Positions 1-9,285 are shown, numbered from the stretch's first letter. The stretch: 64,000 nucleotides of DNA from Rhizobium acidisoli (GCF_002531755.2 NZ_CP034998.1:372001-436000); one strand, 5' to 3'. Notes: generated from the sequence alone by a model not told the origin. Translations and numbers: made by a program.

Positions 1-60
1 GTCGGCGAGGCTGCCGGCGAGATCTGCGGGGCTGGCGAAGGAATGCAGGGTCGATGCCAT
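1..60 (-). CDS. pgl: 6-phosphogluconolactonase, N-terminal fragment
   Basis: Only the first 20 codons lie in the window (MASTLHSFASPADLAGSLAD); the gene continues off the left edge. It starts with ATG 10 nt after the zwf stop, with an AGGA ribosome site about 8 nt upstream. Rhizobia usually carry zwf-pgl-edd as an Entner-Doudoroff operon, and the first residues resemble rhizobial pgl. The identity is inferred mainly from position, because the catalytic part is not visible. The enzyme would hydrolyse the 6-phosphogluconolactone made by Zwf. Confidence 0.75.
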   Translation of the reverse strand, partial: MASTLHSFASPADLAGSLAD

Positions 61-70
61 CGGTTTCGTC

Positions 71-1546
71 CTAGATATCGTCATGCCAGGTGCGGCCGTC
101 GCGCTCGATCAGCGCGATGGCCTGGCTCGGGCCCCAAGTGCCGGCGGTATAGCCCTGCACCTGCTGGCCGGTGGTTTCCCAACCCTTCAGGATCGGATCC
201 ACCCATTTCCATGCCGCTTCGACTTCGTCGCGGCGCATGAACAGCGTCTGGTTGGAGCGGATCACGTCCATCAGCAGGCGCTCGTAAGCGTCGGGATTGC
301 GGACGTTGAAGGCCTGGGCGAAGCTCATGTCGAGCGAGACGTTGCGCAGGCGCATGCCGCCTGGGCCCGGATCCTTGATCATCAGCGACTGCTTGACGCC
401 CTCATCCGGCTGCAACCGGATGATCAGCTGGTTGGCGACGATGCGCCCGGCCGCCTGGTCGAAGATCGCATGCGGGATCGGCTTGAAGGTGATGACGATC
501 TCGGACATGCGTCCAGTCAGGCGCTTGCCGGTGCGGATATAGAAGGGAACGCCGGCCCAGCGCCAATTGTTGATCTCCGCCTTGATGGCGACGAAGGTCT
601 CGGTATTCGAGACGCCGCCTTCGAGCTCTTCCAGATAGCCCTTGACCGGGCCGCTGCCCGAGGCGCCGGCGCGATACTGGCCGCGGACCGTTGCCTGCTC
701 GACATTGGAGGCATTGAGCGGCTTCAGCGCGCGCAGCACTTTCAGCTTCTCGTCGCGGACGGCTTCCGAATCCATCGACGAGGGCACTTCCATCGCCGTC
801 AGGCAGAGCAGCTGCAGGATATGGTTCTGCACCATGTCGCGCAGCGCGCCCGCCGTATCGTAATAGCCGGCGCGGCCCTCGAGGCCGACCGCTTCAGCCA
901 CGGTGATCTGCACGTGATCGATGTAGTTGGCGTTCCACAGCGGCTCATAGAGCGCGTTGGCGAAGCGCAGCGCCATCAGGTTCTGCACCGTTTCCTTGCC
1001 GAGATAGTGATCGATGCGGAAGATCTGTTCTTCCTTGAAGGCGCGGCCGATCGTGTCGTTGAGCTGCAGTGCCGAGGCGAGGTCGCGGCCGATCGGCTTC
1101 TCGACGACGATGCGGGTCGACTTGGTGATCAGCTTGTGGTCGTGGATCTTCTGCGAAATATCGCCGAAGATGCCGGGCGCGACGGCGAGGTAGAAGGCGC
1201 GCACGCGCTCCTTGCCTTCGTCGAGCAGCTTCTTCAGCTGGTCCCAGCCGGTGTCGGTGCGGGCGTCGACCGAGACGTAGTAGAGACGGGCACAGAACTT
1301 CTCCACCTCGGCTTCGTCATATTCGCCCTTCTTCAGGTGCTCGTTCAACGCATCCTTGGCGAATTTGCGGTATTCCTCATGGGAAAGCGGGCTGCGCGAA
1401 GCGCCGATCACCCGGGTCGGTTCGGAGAACTGGCCCTCGATCTGGCGATGGTAGAGCGCGGGCAGAAGCTTGCGTTCGGCAAGGTCGCCGCTGCCGCCGA
1501 AGACGACGTAATCAAAAGGCTCAACGGGAATAATCTGGCTGCTCAT
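71..1546 (-). CDS. zwf: Glucose-6-phosphate 1-dehydrogenase
   Basis: Oxidises glucose 6-phosphate to 6-phosphogluconolactone with NAD(P)+, the entry to the Entner-Doudoroff and pentose-phosphate routes in the cytoplasm. The protein is 491 aa, the usual family length. The N-terminal dinucleotide fold has VVFGGSGDLAERKL, and the substrate signature RIDHYLGKE lies near residue 180. I chose the ATG at 1546, preceded by GAGAGAC, over an in-frame TTG at 1561 that has no ribosome site. It is followed after 10 nt by pgl, so the two are probably co-transcribed. The upstream gap (1547-1680) contains TGCAGTGCA at 1612-1620, one mismatch from the PhaR-like motif near the phasin gene; I give that no weight alone. 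Confidence 0.96.
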   Translation of the reverse strand: MSSQIIPVEPFDYVVFGGSGDLAERKLLPALYHRQIEGQFSEPTRVIGASRSPLSHEEYRKFAKDALNEHLKKGEYDEAEVEKFCARLYYVSVDARTDTGWDQLKKLLDEGKERVRAFYLAVAPGIFGDISQKIHDHKLITKSTRIVVEKPIGRDLASALQLNDTIGRAFKEEQIFRIDHYLGKETVQNLMALRFANALYEPLWNANYIDHVQITVAEAVGLEGRAGYYDTAGALRDMVQNHILQLLCLTAMEVPSSMDSEAVRDEKLKVLRALKPLNASNVEQATVRGQYRAGASGSGPVKGYLEELEGGVSNTETFVAIKAEINNWRWAGVPFYIRTGKRLTGRMSEIVITFKPIPHAIFDQAAGRIVANQLIIRLQPDEGVKQSLMIKDPGPGGMRLRNVSLDMSFAQAFNVRNPDAYERLLMDVIRSNQTLFMRRDEVEAAWKWVDPILKGWETTGQQVQGYTAGTWGPSQAIALIERDGRTWHDDI

Positions 1547-1680
1547 GAGCTTGTCTCTCAATCAGGCTGGTTGGCGGCCCTTTTAATCTAATCGATTTAA
1601 AAAAGCCAGTGTGCAGTGCAATGAATCTGTCAGGCACCGGTTTTAGTGCGAATTTCCGGAAGAGGAAATGCGCAATCAGG

Positions 1681-2976
1681 CTAAAACTTGTCGCGAAGCG
1701 CAAACCACGACAAGGCGAGGAAAAGCAGCGGCGCCCGCATCCGGGCCCCGCCGGGAAAGGCGGGAATATCGAGCGACGCGAAGAGATCGAGATCGCCGGA
1801 TTTTCCAAGCACCGTTTCCGCATAGAGCTTGCCACAGTAGTTTGACAGCATGACGCCATGGCCGGAATAACCGCCGATCGAGGTGACGCCCGGCATCACC
1901 TCGCGCACGAAAAGCTGGCGCGGCATGGTGATGCCGACAGTGCCGCCCCAGGCATGGGTGATCTCGATGTCTTTCAGATCAGGATAGATCTCGGCGATCT
2001 GCCGGCGGATATGCTCCGAAATGTCCCGCGGATTGTCCGCCGTATAGGCCTCGCGTCCGCCGAACAGCAGCCGGCCTTCGAATCGGCGGAAGTAACGCAC
2101 GACGAAGCGCGAATCGGCGACCGCCTCGCCCCCCGGCAGCACGGCGGGATGCCGGTCGAGCGGAGCGGTGGCGCCGATGAAGGAGCGGATCGGCATGACA
2201 TGGCTTGCCGTCACCGGCTCCAGATTGCCGATATGGCCGTTGCAGGCGATCAGCGCGCGGCTGGCGGTGATCGTTCCCTTATCCGTTTCGATCGTCACCT
2301 TGCCGCCGCCCTGGCGGATCGTCTTTGCTTTCGTCATCTCGAAGATCGCAGCACCGGCGTTGGCTGCGACCCGCGCCAGGCCGATCAGCAGCTTCAGCGG
2401 ATGGATATGGCCGGTGCCGACATCGCGCACGCCGCAATAAAAACGCTTCGAGCCGAGCCGCGCCCGCGTTTCCGCCTCGTCCATGAAGCTGATGTGCGGA
2501 TAGCCGTAGCGCTGCGCGGCGATTTCGGCGTTCTGGCGAAAGTCGCGTTCATAACTTGCCTTGTGCGCAACGTTCAGCTGACCGGGCACATAATCGATCT
2601 CGATCTGGTGCTCGCGGGCGAAATCGAGGAGATGGCGCTTGGCCGCCTCGGCAATGTCGAACAGCGCCTTCGAGCGCTGATAGCCGATCTTCTCCTCGAG
2701 CTCTTCTGGCCACCATCGCTGGCCGGTGCCGAGCTGGCCGCCATTGCGCCCGGACGCCCCGTCACCGAAGCGGCAGGCCTCGATCAGCACCACCGAGACG
2801 CCGGACTTGGCCAGATTATAGGCGGCCTGCAGGCCGGTATAGCCGCCGCCGATGATGGCGACATCACATGTTCTCGAGCCGTCGAGAGCGGCATAGCTCG
2901 GCCGCTCCCCGGCGGTTGCCTGATACCAGGATAGGCCCGGCGAGATCGGGCTCTGCCACGTCTCCTGCGATGCCAT
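1681..2976 (-). CDS. FAD-dependent oxidoreductase, gamma-glutamylputrescine oxidase type (PuuB-like)
   Basis: A 431-aa DAO-family flavoprotein. The FAD-binding motif IIGGGYTGLQAAYNLAKSG lies near residue 40, SGRNGGQLGTGQRWW follows, and the C-terminal GYSGHGVMLSNYCGKL closes the FAD domain. In the Puu pathway such an enzyme oxidises gamma-glutamylputrescine to the aldehyde. It starts 9 nt after the stop of the glutamine synthetase-like gene, with GAGG upstream of the ATG, so the two form an operon. That pairing is the main reason for the Puu-type call. Family members also oxidise other amines or sarcosine-like substrates, so the substrate is inferred. Confidence 0.8.
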   Translation of the reverse strand: MASQETWQSPISPGLSWYQATAGERPSYAALDGSRTCDVAIIGGGYTGLQAAYNLAKSGVSVVLIEACRFGDGASGRNGGQLGTGQRWWPEELEEKIGYQRSKALFDIAEAAKRHLLDFAREHQIEIDYVPGQLNVAHKASYERDFRQNAEIAAQRYGYPHISFMDEAETRARLGSKRFYCGVRDVGTGHIHPLKLLIGLARVAANAGAAIFEMTKAKTIRQGGGKVTIETDKGTITASRALIACNGHIGNLEPVTASHVMPIRSFIGATAPLDRHPAVLPGGEAVADSRFVVRYFRRFEGRLLFGGREAYTADNPRDISEHIRRQIAEIYPDLKDIEITHAWGGTVGITMPRQLFVREVMPGVTSIGGYSGHGVMLSNYCGKLYAETVLGKSGDLDLFASLDIPAFPGGARMRAPLLFLALSWFALRDKF

Positions 2977-2985
2977 GACGCTGCC

Positions 2986-4422
2986 TCACACGTTGAGCAG
3001 AAGGAATTCCCGCTCCCAGGGGCTGATCACCTGCATGAAGGTCTCGAATTCGCCGCGCTTGACGCCGGCGTAGAGGCCGATGAACTGATTGCCGAAAATC
3101 TCCTCGAAAGCCGGCTCGTCCTCGAGCAGCGCCACGGCTTCCAACAGGCCGCGCGGCAGGTCGATCGAGCCTTCGTTGGCCGAATCCTCGGTCGGCGCCG
3201 TCGGCTCGATCTGCTTCATGATGCCGAGCAGGCCGGCGGCGAGCGAGGCGGCAAGCGCCAGATAAGGATTGGCGTCCGAGCTCGGCAGCCGGTTTTCGAC
3301 GCGCCTGGCCTGCGGATCGGATACCGGAACGCGGAAGGCCGTCGTCCGATTGTCGTAACCCCAGGCATTGTTGACCGGGCAGGACATATCGGGCTGCAGG
3401 CGCCGGTAGGAATTCACATAGGGCGCCAGCATCGCCATCGCGCTCGGCACGAATTTCTGCATGCCGCCGATGAAATGGAAGAACTCCTTCGAGGCTGATC
3501 CGTCCGGATTGGAGAAGACGTTCTTGCCCGTTTCGATATTGACCACCGACTGATGGATATGCATCGCCGAACCCGGCTGGGCCTGCATCGGCTTGGCCAT
3601 GAAGGTCGCATAAATGTCGTGTTTCAACGCCGCCTCGCGGATCGTGCGTTTGAACAGGAACACCTGGTCGGCAAGTTCGATCGGATTGCCGTGGCGCAGG
3701 TTAATCTCGAGCTGCGCCGGTCCCTCTTCATGGATCAGCGTATCGATCTCGAGACCCTGCTTCTCCGAGAAATGGTAAATGTCGTCGATCAACTCGTCGA
3801 ATTCGTTGATGCCGGCGATCGAATAGCCCTGGCCGCCGAGGATCGAGCGGCCGGACCGGCCCTTGGGCGGGTGCAGCGGATAGTCGGGGTCGTCATTCTT
3901 GGCGACCAGGTAGAATTCGATCTCCGGCGCCACGATCGGCTTCCAGCCGCGGTCGTGATAGAGGCTCATGATGCGTTTCAGCACGTTGCGCGGCGTATAG
4001 GGCACTTCGCCGCCGTCGGAATCGACGATGTCGCAGATCACCTGTGCCGTCGGGTCGGTCTCCCAGGGCACGACCGAAAGCGTCGAAAGATCCGGCATCA
4101 GCTTCAGGTCGCTGTCGCGCGGCTCGTAGCGGAAGCTTTCGGTCTCCTCCGGATACTCGCCCGAAATCGTATGCCGGTAGATCGCCGAAGGCAGCGCCAA
4201 CGAGGTGTTCGAGGTGAATTTCGAGCTCGGCATCATCTTGCCGCGCGGAACGCCGGCAAGGTCGGGCGTGATGCATTCGATGTCTTCGATGCCCCTGTCC
4301 CTCAGCCACCGCGCTGCTTCCTTCCAGTTCGCAACGCCGCGCAGAGACCCGGGGTCCGGGGGAGTTTTCTTCGAGGCGGGTACGTTTCTGGCAGGCTTCA
4401 GCGTCGTCTTTTTTGGGGACAT
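2986..4422 (-). CDS. Glutamine synthetase family protein, gamma-glutamylputrescine synthetase-like (PuuA-like)
   Basis: A 478-aa protein of the glutamine synthetase fold. Visible family motifs are the EIEFYL metal ligands near residue 165, EEGPAQLEINLRHG near 230, the ATP-binding stretch MAKPMQAQPGSAMHIHQS near 280, and NRLPSSDANPYLALAASLAAG near 380. The lys/pro-rich first 25 residues are not part of the fold. Together with the downstream FAD oxidase this suggests ligation of glutamate to putrescine or a related amine, rather than ammonia assimilation. The ATG at 4422 has a weak ribosome site, so a start slightly further in is possible. It is divergent from the flavoprotein gene at 4510. Confidence 0.83.
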   Translation of the reverse strand: MSPKKTTLKPARNVPASKKTPPDPGSLRGVANWKEAARWLRDRGIEDIECITPDLAGVPRGKMMPSSKFTSNTSLALPSAIYRHTISGEYPEETESFRYEPRDSDLKLMPDLSTLSVVPWETDPTAQVICDIVDSDGGEVPYTPRNVLKRIMSLYHDRGWKPIVAPEIEFYLVAKNDDPDYPLHPPKGRSGRSILGGQGYSIAGINEFDELIDDIYHFSEKQGLEIDTLIHEEGPAQLEINLRHGNPIELADQVFLFKRTIREAALKHDIYATFMAKPMQAQPGSAMHIHQSVVNIETGKNVFSNPDGSASKEFFHFIGGMQKFVPSAMAMLAPYVNSYRRLQPDMSCPVNNAWGYDNRTTAFRVPVSDPQARRVENRLPSSDANPYLALAASLAAGLLGIMKQIEPTAPTEDSANEGSIDLPRGLLEAVALLEDEPAFEEIFGNQFIGLYAGVKRGEFETFMQVISPWEREFLLLNV

Positions 4423-4509
4423 GACACACCGGTTTGGTTGATCGTGGCGCCATCATAACCGGACTTTGCCAATTGGCGAGAGGTTGAGAACGTTGACTTT
4501 CGCCCTTTG

Positions 4510-5730
4510 ATGGAAAAAGAAGGCGCTGTCTTGATCGGGGAAACAAGTTTGCAGCGCAAAAGCGACGTCATCGTCATCGGCGCCGGGGCGGCGGGCATGA
4601 TGGCGGCCATCCGGGCGGGAAAACGCGGCCGCTCGGTCGTGGTCCTCGACCATGCAAGGGCGCCGGGCGAGAAGATCCGCATCTCGGGCGGCGGCCGCTG
4701 CAATTTCACCAATATCCATGCCGGGCCGAAGAATTTCCTCTCCGCCAATCCGCATTTCTGCAAGTCGGCGCTTGCCCGTTTCACACCGGCCGATTTCATC
4801 GCCATGGTCGACCGGCACGGCATCGCCTGGCATGAAAAGACGCTCGGCCAGCTTTTCTGCGACGATAGCGCCAAAGACGTCATCCGCATGCTGCTGACCG
4901 AGATGCGCGAGGCCGGCGCGCAGCTGCATCTCGGCACCGAGATCACAGCTGTCGAAAAGGTGGAGGCGGGTTTTCGCGTCTCGACCGGTGATGATGCTTT
5001 CGAAGCCTCGGCGCTCGTCGTCGCCACCGGCGGCAAGTCGATCCCGAAAATGGGCGCCACCGGCTTTGCCTATCGTCTGGCCGAGCAGTTCGGTCTGCCG
5101 GTGCTCGAAACCCGCCCCGGCCTCGTGCCGCTGACGCTCGATCCCGGCCTGCTCGAGGCCATCGCGCCGCTTGCCGGCATTTCCGCCCCGGCCGAAATCC
5201 GCCATGGCAGGACCGCCTTTCGCGAAGCGCTGCTGTTTACCCATCGCGGCCTCAGCGGCCCCGCCATCCTGCAGATCTCCTCCTATTGGCGTGAAGGCGA
5301 CGAGATCGTCGTTTCGATCGAACCGGATATCGACATCGGAGCACATCTGAAGACGGCAAAGCAGCTGAATGGCCGCCAGTCGCCGCAGACGGCACTCGGC
5401 GATATCCTGCCGAAGCGGCTGGCTCAATTTCTCGTCGAGCGCGAAAAGATCGCCGGCAACATGGCCGACCTGCCCGACAAGGCGCTGCTGCGCCTCGCCG
5501 CGGCGGCGCAGAGCTTTACGGTCAAGCCGTCCGGCTCGGAAGGCTATCGCACCGCTGAAGTGACGCTCGGCGGTATCGATACGGCAGCGCTCGATTCCCG
5601 CAGCATGGAGGCCAAGGCCGTGCCCGGGCTTTATTTCATCGGCGAATGCGTCGACGTCACCGGCTGGCTCGGCGGCTATAATTTCCAATGGGCCTGGGCC
5701 TCCGGATTTGCCGCCGGCGAATATGCGTAA
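4510..5730 (+). CDS. NAD(P)/FAD-dependent oxidoreductase, YhiN/BaiN (HI0933) family
   Basis: A 406-aa flavoprotein of the HI0933 family. The N-terminal FAD site VIVIGAGAAGMMAAIRAGKRG is followed by the family signature GEKIRISGGGRCNFTN, then VVATGGKSIPKMGATG, and by FIGECVDVTGWLGGYNFQWAWASG at the C-terminus. The physiological substrate of this family is poorly known. The track's TTG at 4507 directly precedes an ATG, which I take as the start; no strong ribosome site is visible. It is transcribed away from the glutamine synthetase-like gene and stands alone, followed by an inverted repeat at 5796-5839. Confidence 0.85.
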   Translation: MEKEGAVLIGETSLQRKSDVIVIGAGAAGMMAAIRAGKRGRSVVVLDHARAPGEKIRISGGGRCNFTNIHAGPKNFLSANPHFCKSALARFTPADFIAMVDRHGIAWHEKTLGQLFCDDSAKDVIRMLLTEMREAGAQLHLGTEITAVEKVEAGFRVSTGDDAFEASALVVATGGKSIPKMGATGFAYRLAEQFGLPVLETRPGLVPLTLDPGLLEAIAPLAGISAPAEIRHGRTAFREALLFTHRGLSGPAILQISSYWREGDEIVVSIEPDIDIGAHLKTAKQLNGRQSPQTALGDILPKRLAQFLVEREKIAGNMADLPDKALLRLAAAAQSFTVKPSGSEGYRTAEVTLGGIDTAALDSRSMEAKAVPGLYFIGECVDVTGWLGGYNFQWAWASGFAAGEYA

Positions 5731-5795
5731 ATCGAATGCATGTCGCCCGGAAGTGTGCGGCGATTCCGCGATAACGACATGCATAAAACAATGGG

Positions 5796-5839
5796 CTAAA
5801 GCGCGTCGCATGAATCAAATTTGGTGCGACGCGCTTTAG
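5796..5839. repeat. Inverted repeat downstream of the YhiN-type gene
   Basis: Perfect 15-bp arms (ctaaagcgcgtcgca, 5796-5810; its complement, 5825-5839) flank a 14-nt loop. There is no T run after it, so it is a weak candidate for a factor-independent terminator. Similar AAAGCGCGTCGC hairpins recur between rhizobial genes, so it may be a dispersed element that also stabilises a 3' end. Confidence 0.6.
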
Positions 5840-5977
5840 GTAATACCGATTCAAGACTTCTTAAGAGAGGTGCGCCATCCTGTCTCAATTGGCGATCTGC
5901 AAAGCTCTTCCTAAATAAGCTTTACCAGCAAGCCGTTTTGTTGGATTGTTGTGTCAGACAGAAGTGAGGTTTCGAGC

Positions 5978-6121
5978 ATGACCAGAAACACACGACGCGC
6001 CCGCGCCATCGCAATTGCCGAGGCGAAGCCGAACGCCCGCATGGTCGCCCTGCGTTATCTGATGCTCGCAGCCGGCGCTACCGCCGCCAGCCTTGCACTG
6101 CTTCTTTCGCACGTCCTCTGA
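5978..6121 (+). CDS. Small putative membrane protein, 47 aa
   Basis: A 47-codon ORF beginning MTRNTRRARAIAIAEA and ending SLALLLSHVL. The arginine-rich N-terminus is followed by one hydrophobic stretch (about residues 24-46: ALRYLMLAAGATAASLALLL), which suggests a single-pass inner-membrane protein with the basic end inside. A GAAGTGAGG ribosome site lies 8-9 nt before the ATG. It sits alone in the 700-nt gap between the flavoprotein gene and the first chemoreceptor. I do not recognise a family; homologues in other rhizobia would confirm it. Confidence 0.5.
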   Translation: MTRNTRRARAIAIAEAKPNARMVALRYLMLAAGATAASLALLLSHVL

Positions 6122-6433
6122 TCCTGTCTTCAGGCCGCAATGAAGGTTGCGGCGCAACCGTGCTAGCCCGCGACGCCTCGGCCTACAAAATTGCAACTAT
6201 TTCACCGCCTTGGCTTGATCCGTCGCAACCGCTTATCCGAAAATTAATATCTAATCTGACACAATTGCTCGCGATTATTTGGGCATCTCCAAAGTTGTTT
6301 GGAGATGAACTGGCAATGACTGCCGCCTGGCTTCCGGGTTCCCCAATGTAAATTATGAACAGCTCGATGTGCACCCGGCTGGCGCCAAATGGCCGCCTGC
6401 GGGAGGAGTGGTGTATGAAAGGCCCGGAACGCC
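6122..6433. other. Intergenic region upstream of the first chemoreceptor gene
   Basis: 312 nt with no convincing gene. It holds a 9-bp inverted repeat with a 4-nt loop (atctccaaa 6285-6293; tttggagat 6298-6306) and an AT-rich stretch around 6235-6280 that could be the promoter. A strong GGGAGGAG ribosome site at 6401-6408 serves an ATG at 6415 that opens a 9-codon ORF (6415-6444) overlapping the receptor start. Confidence 0.5.
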
Positions 6434-8965
6434 ATGTTGATTGACAAGATTCTTTCCCGATTCAGGATCAAGACGAAGGTCCTGATCTTCGTTCTGCCTT
6501 TCGTCGTCACCATTTCGGCGGTCGGCCTGACGGGCCTTTACGCCTCGGGACTGCTGCAGGGGCGGATGGAAATATCCAACAGCGTCTTGCAGTCGTTGAG
6601 CGGCTTCAAAGATCTCTACGGCTCGATGGACGATTTCCTGCGCGTCACCAGCCAGCAGGCGCGCGACAAGCTGCTTGCGGATCTGAAAACGCAGCAGGGC
6701 GTGCTCGATGCGACGCTGAACCAGGTCGGTGAAGAGGCTGCCGGCCGCGATAGCCTGGCCGAAGCGTCGCGCCGCACCAAGGACATATCAGGCGTCGTCG
6801 ACAAGCTCTGGGGCCTGCATGAGCAGGAGCAGGCACTGCATGAGCAGATCGACGCAGCGCAAAAGAGCCTGATCAGCACCCGCTTTACGGTCTCTTATCA
6901 GGCCGAGGAATTGCAGACCGCGCTTCAGCAGGACGAGGGCGCCGCTACCATCACCCTTCGCACGGCCGACCGCCTCTTGAAGGGCGGCGATTTCCTCGGC
7001 ACCGTCGCCAGCGGCTACAGCAAGCCGCAGACGCCGCAGGAAAAGATCGCCTACATCAACGAACAGATGCCTGCGATCATCAAATCCCAGCGCCTGATCG
7101 CCATTTCGGTTCCGACCAACCAGAAGAACGTCATCGACGCGCTGGCGGCAACCATCGACAGCATCAAGGCGATCGCGGCGATGCCCGCTCCGACCGATGA
7201 GAACATTGCCGAACTCGGCCGTCTCGTGTCGCGCTTCCGCCAGACCTCGACCTATACGCAGCTGACCGCAACGCAGAAGATGCGCGAGGCGACACAGCGT
7301 TTCGCCGACCTCGAGGGCCGTATCGGCCAGACCAACTCCGTCCTTCAGGATACAAGGCGTCTCGAAAATTCCGTCTATGCGCTGCAGATCGTGCTTTCCG
7401 ATTTCCTCGCCAATTCAAGCAAGGACAATCTCGTGCGCCTGCAGCAGCAGGCCGGCACGCTTGGCAAGGACATGCAGGTGCTGATCACCAGCGCCAAGGG
7501 CATGGGCTTTGCCGAAGGCATATCGGGCGCGATCCAGCCGGCACTCGACGCCATCTCCGGCGGCGGCTCGAAGATCGTCGACACGATCGCCGAGCGTGTC
7601 ACGGCCTATGCCGCAGCCCGCCAGGAGCTTGACCAGATCTGGACGAAGCTCACCGATTTCGCCGAGCTGCAGAAGCAGACGGCCGGCACCGAGCGCACCC
7701 AGGCAAACAGCATCTCCGTCATGACCACCGGTCTCGGCATTCTCCTGTCGATCCTCGGCGGCATTGCCCTGGTGCTGACGCTGCAGCGCCCGATCAGCCA
7801 GATCACCGCCGCTATGCGCCGTATCGCCGAAGGCGCGCTGGAGACCAATATCTCCGGCGAGCAGCGCCACGATGAAATCGGCGACATGGCCCGCGCGCTC
7901 GGCATCTTCAAGGAAAATGCCATCTCGAAGATCCGCATCGAGGAGCAGAGCGACGAAGAACGCGCCGCCGCCGAACATGAGCGCCAGCGCAACGACGCCG
8001 ACAAGCGCGAAATGGATCGCCAGATCGAATTCGCCGTCAACGCGCTCGCTGCCGGCCTCGAACGCATGTCGCAGGGCGATATTTCGACGACGATCGAAAC
8101 GCCCTTCATCGGCCGCCTCGAACAGCTGCGTCAGGATTTCAACGGTTCGATGATGCGCCTGCAGGCGACGATGAGCCAGATCCGCGACAATGTCGAACTG
8201 ATCCAGGGCAACGGCAACCAGATGGCCCAGTCGGCCGAGGATTTATCCAAGCGCACCGAACAGCAGGCTGCCTCGCTCGAAGAGACCGCGGCCGCCGTCG
8301 ATGAGATCACCGTCACCGTCCGCTCTTCGGCAGAACGCGCCAAGGATGCCGACCAGATCGTCCGCCAGGCCAAGCGCAGCGCCGACGATTCCGCCGTCGT
8401 CGTCAACAATGCGATCGATGCGATGGGCCGCATCGAGGATGCCTCGCGCCAGATCGAGCAGATCATCGGCGTCATCGACGAGATCGCCTTCCAGACCAAC
8501 CTGCTGGCGCTCAACGCCGGTATCGAGGCGGCGCGCGCCGGTGAAGCCGGCAAGGGCTTTGCGGTCGTCGCCATGGAAGTCCGCGAACTTGCCCAGCGCT
8601 CCGCAGCCGCGGCGCAGGAGATCAAGGGCCTGATCAACAAGTCGACCAACGAGGTCAGTTCCGGCTCGCAATTCGTGCAGGAGACCGGCACGGTGCTTGC
8701 CAAGATCAGCGCCCAGATCGTCACGATCAGCCAGCATGTCGAGATGATCGCCCGCGCCAGCCACGACCAGTCCAACGCACTGCAGAGCGTCAATGCGACC
8801 GTCAACCAGATGGACCAGATGACGCAGCAGAACGCCGCGATGGTCGAGGAGACGACTGCCGCCAGCCGCGAATTGGCCGACGAGGCCGATTCCCTGCGCA
8901 GACTGATCCAGCAGTTCAAGATCGACGGCGAGGCGGCAGCCAGCCCGGTCTACCGCGCCGCCTGA
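6434..8965 (+). CDS. Methyl-accepting chemotaxis protein (helical periplasmic sensor)
   Basis: An 843-aa chemoreceptor. TM1 is at about residues 16-38 (VLIFVLPFVVTISAVGLTGL), followed by a long alpha-helical periplasmic region of about 390 residues rich in Gln and Ala. TM2 lies near 433-453 and HAMP near 454-505 (RPISQITAAMRRIAEG). The cytoplasmic signalling rod has the conserved tip EIAFQTNLLALNAGIEAARAG near residue 685. No C-terminal CheR-tethering pentapeptide is present. The ATG at 6434 has only a poor AAAGG site, while a stronger site 30 nt upstream serves a short overlapping ORF. The ligand is not predictable. It is followed by a terminator at 8991-9020. Confidence 0.93.
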   Translation: MLIDKILSRFRIKTKVLIFVLPFVVTISAVGLTGLYASGLLQGRMEISNSVLQSLSGFKDLYGSMDDFLRVTSQQARDKLLADLKTQQGVLDATLNQVGEEAAGRDSLAEASRRTKDISGVVDKLWGLHEQEQALHEQIDAAQKSLISTRFTVSYQAEELQTALQQDEGAATITLRTADRLLKGGDFLGTVASGYSKPQTPQEKIAYINEQMPAIIKSQRLIAISVPTNQKNVIDALAATIDSIKAIAAMPAPTDENIAELGRLVSRFRQTSTYTQLTATQKMREATQRFADLEGRIGQTNSVLQDTRRLENSVYALQIVLSDFLANSSKDNLVRLQQQAGTLGKDMQVLITSAKGMGFAEGISGAIQPALDAISGGGSKIVDTIAERVTAYAAARQELDQIWTKLTDFAELQKQTAGTERTQANSISVMTTGLGILLSILGGIALVLTLQRPISQITAAMRRIAEGALETNISGEQRHDEIGDMARALGIFKENAISKIRIEEQSDEERAAAEHERQRNDADKREMDRQIEFAVNALAAGLERMSQGDISTTIETPFIGRLEQLRQDFNGSMMRLQATMSQIRDNVELIQGNGNQMAQSAEDLSKRTEQQAASLEETAAAVDEITVTVRSSAERAKDADQIVRQAKRSADDSAVVVNNAIDAMGRIEDASRQIEQIIGVIDEIAFQTNLLALNAGIEAARAGEAGKGFAVVAMEVRELAQRSAAAAQEIKGLINKSTNEVSSGSQFVQETGTVLAKISAQIVTISQHVEMIARASHDQSNALQSVNATVNQMDQMTQQNAAMVEETTAASRELADEADSLRRLIQQFKIDGEAAASPVYRAA

Positions 8966-8990
8966 TCGTCACCCGATCTGACTTCAATCG

Positions 8991-9020
8991 AACGGCCCCG
9001 GCTTTATTCCGGGGCCGTTT
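8991..9020 (+). terminator. Rho-independent terminator after the first chemoreceptor gene
   Basis: 11-bp arms (aacggccccgg 8991-9001; ccggggccgtt 9009-9019) with a 7-nt loop, followed by ttcgttt. It lies 26 nt past the stop codon. Confidence 0.8.
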
Positions 9021-9063
9021 CGTTTGCTGTCCGGGTCATCCCGGCCGAGGAGATTGCCGCTTT

Positions 9064-9204
9064 GCCCCTCATCCGGCTGCCGCCACCTTCTCCCCGTAAA
9101 ACGGGGCGAAGGGGACAAGCCGCGACCTCTCGGTCCGTCGCCAACGTCTCGCAGGGCACGTCCCCTCTCCCCGTGAAAACGGGGAGAGGGTTAGGGTGAG
9201 GGGC
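9064..9204. repeat. RIME-like rhizobial intergenic mosaic element
   Basis: An imperfect palindrome of about 141 bp bounded by gcccctcat and gtgaggggc, with inner ccttctccccg and cggggagaggg arms. The sequence style matches the short dispersed elements known from Rhizobium intergenic regions (RIME family). It separates the two chemoreceptor genes and has no coding potential. Confidence 0.7.
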
Positions 9205-9285
9205 AGCTTTCGACGCTGATTTACCGAAAATTTTCCTTAACGCTTTTCGTCTAATTTAGCCTCGGTTTGTCTGCCGGGGGTTTTG

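Noticed and set aside
83..1591. A 502-codon open frame on the strand opposite zwf
   Set aside because: It mirrors a strongly coding gene, its product is low-complexity (arginine/alanine/leucine), and it has no ribosome site or family motif.
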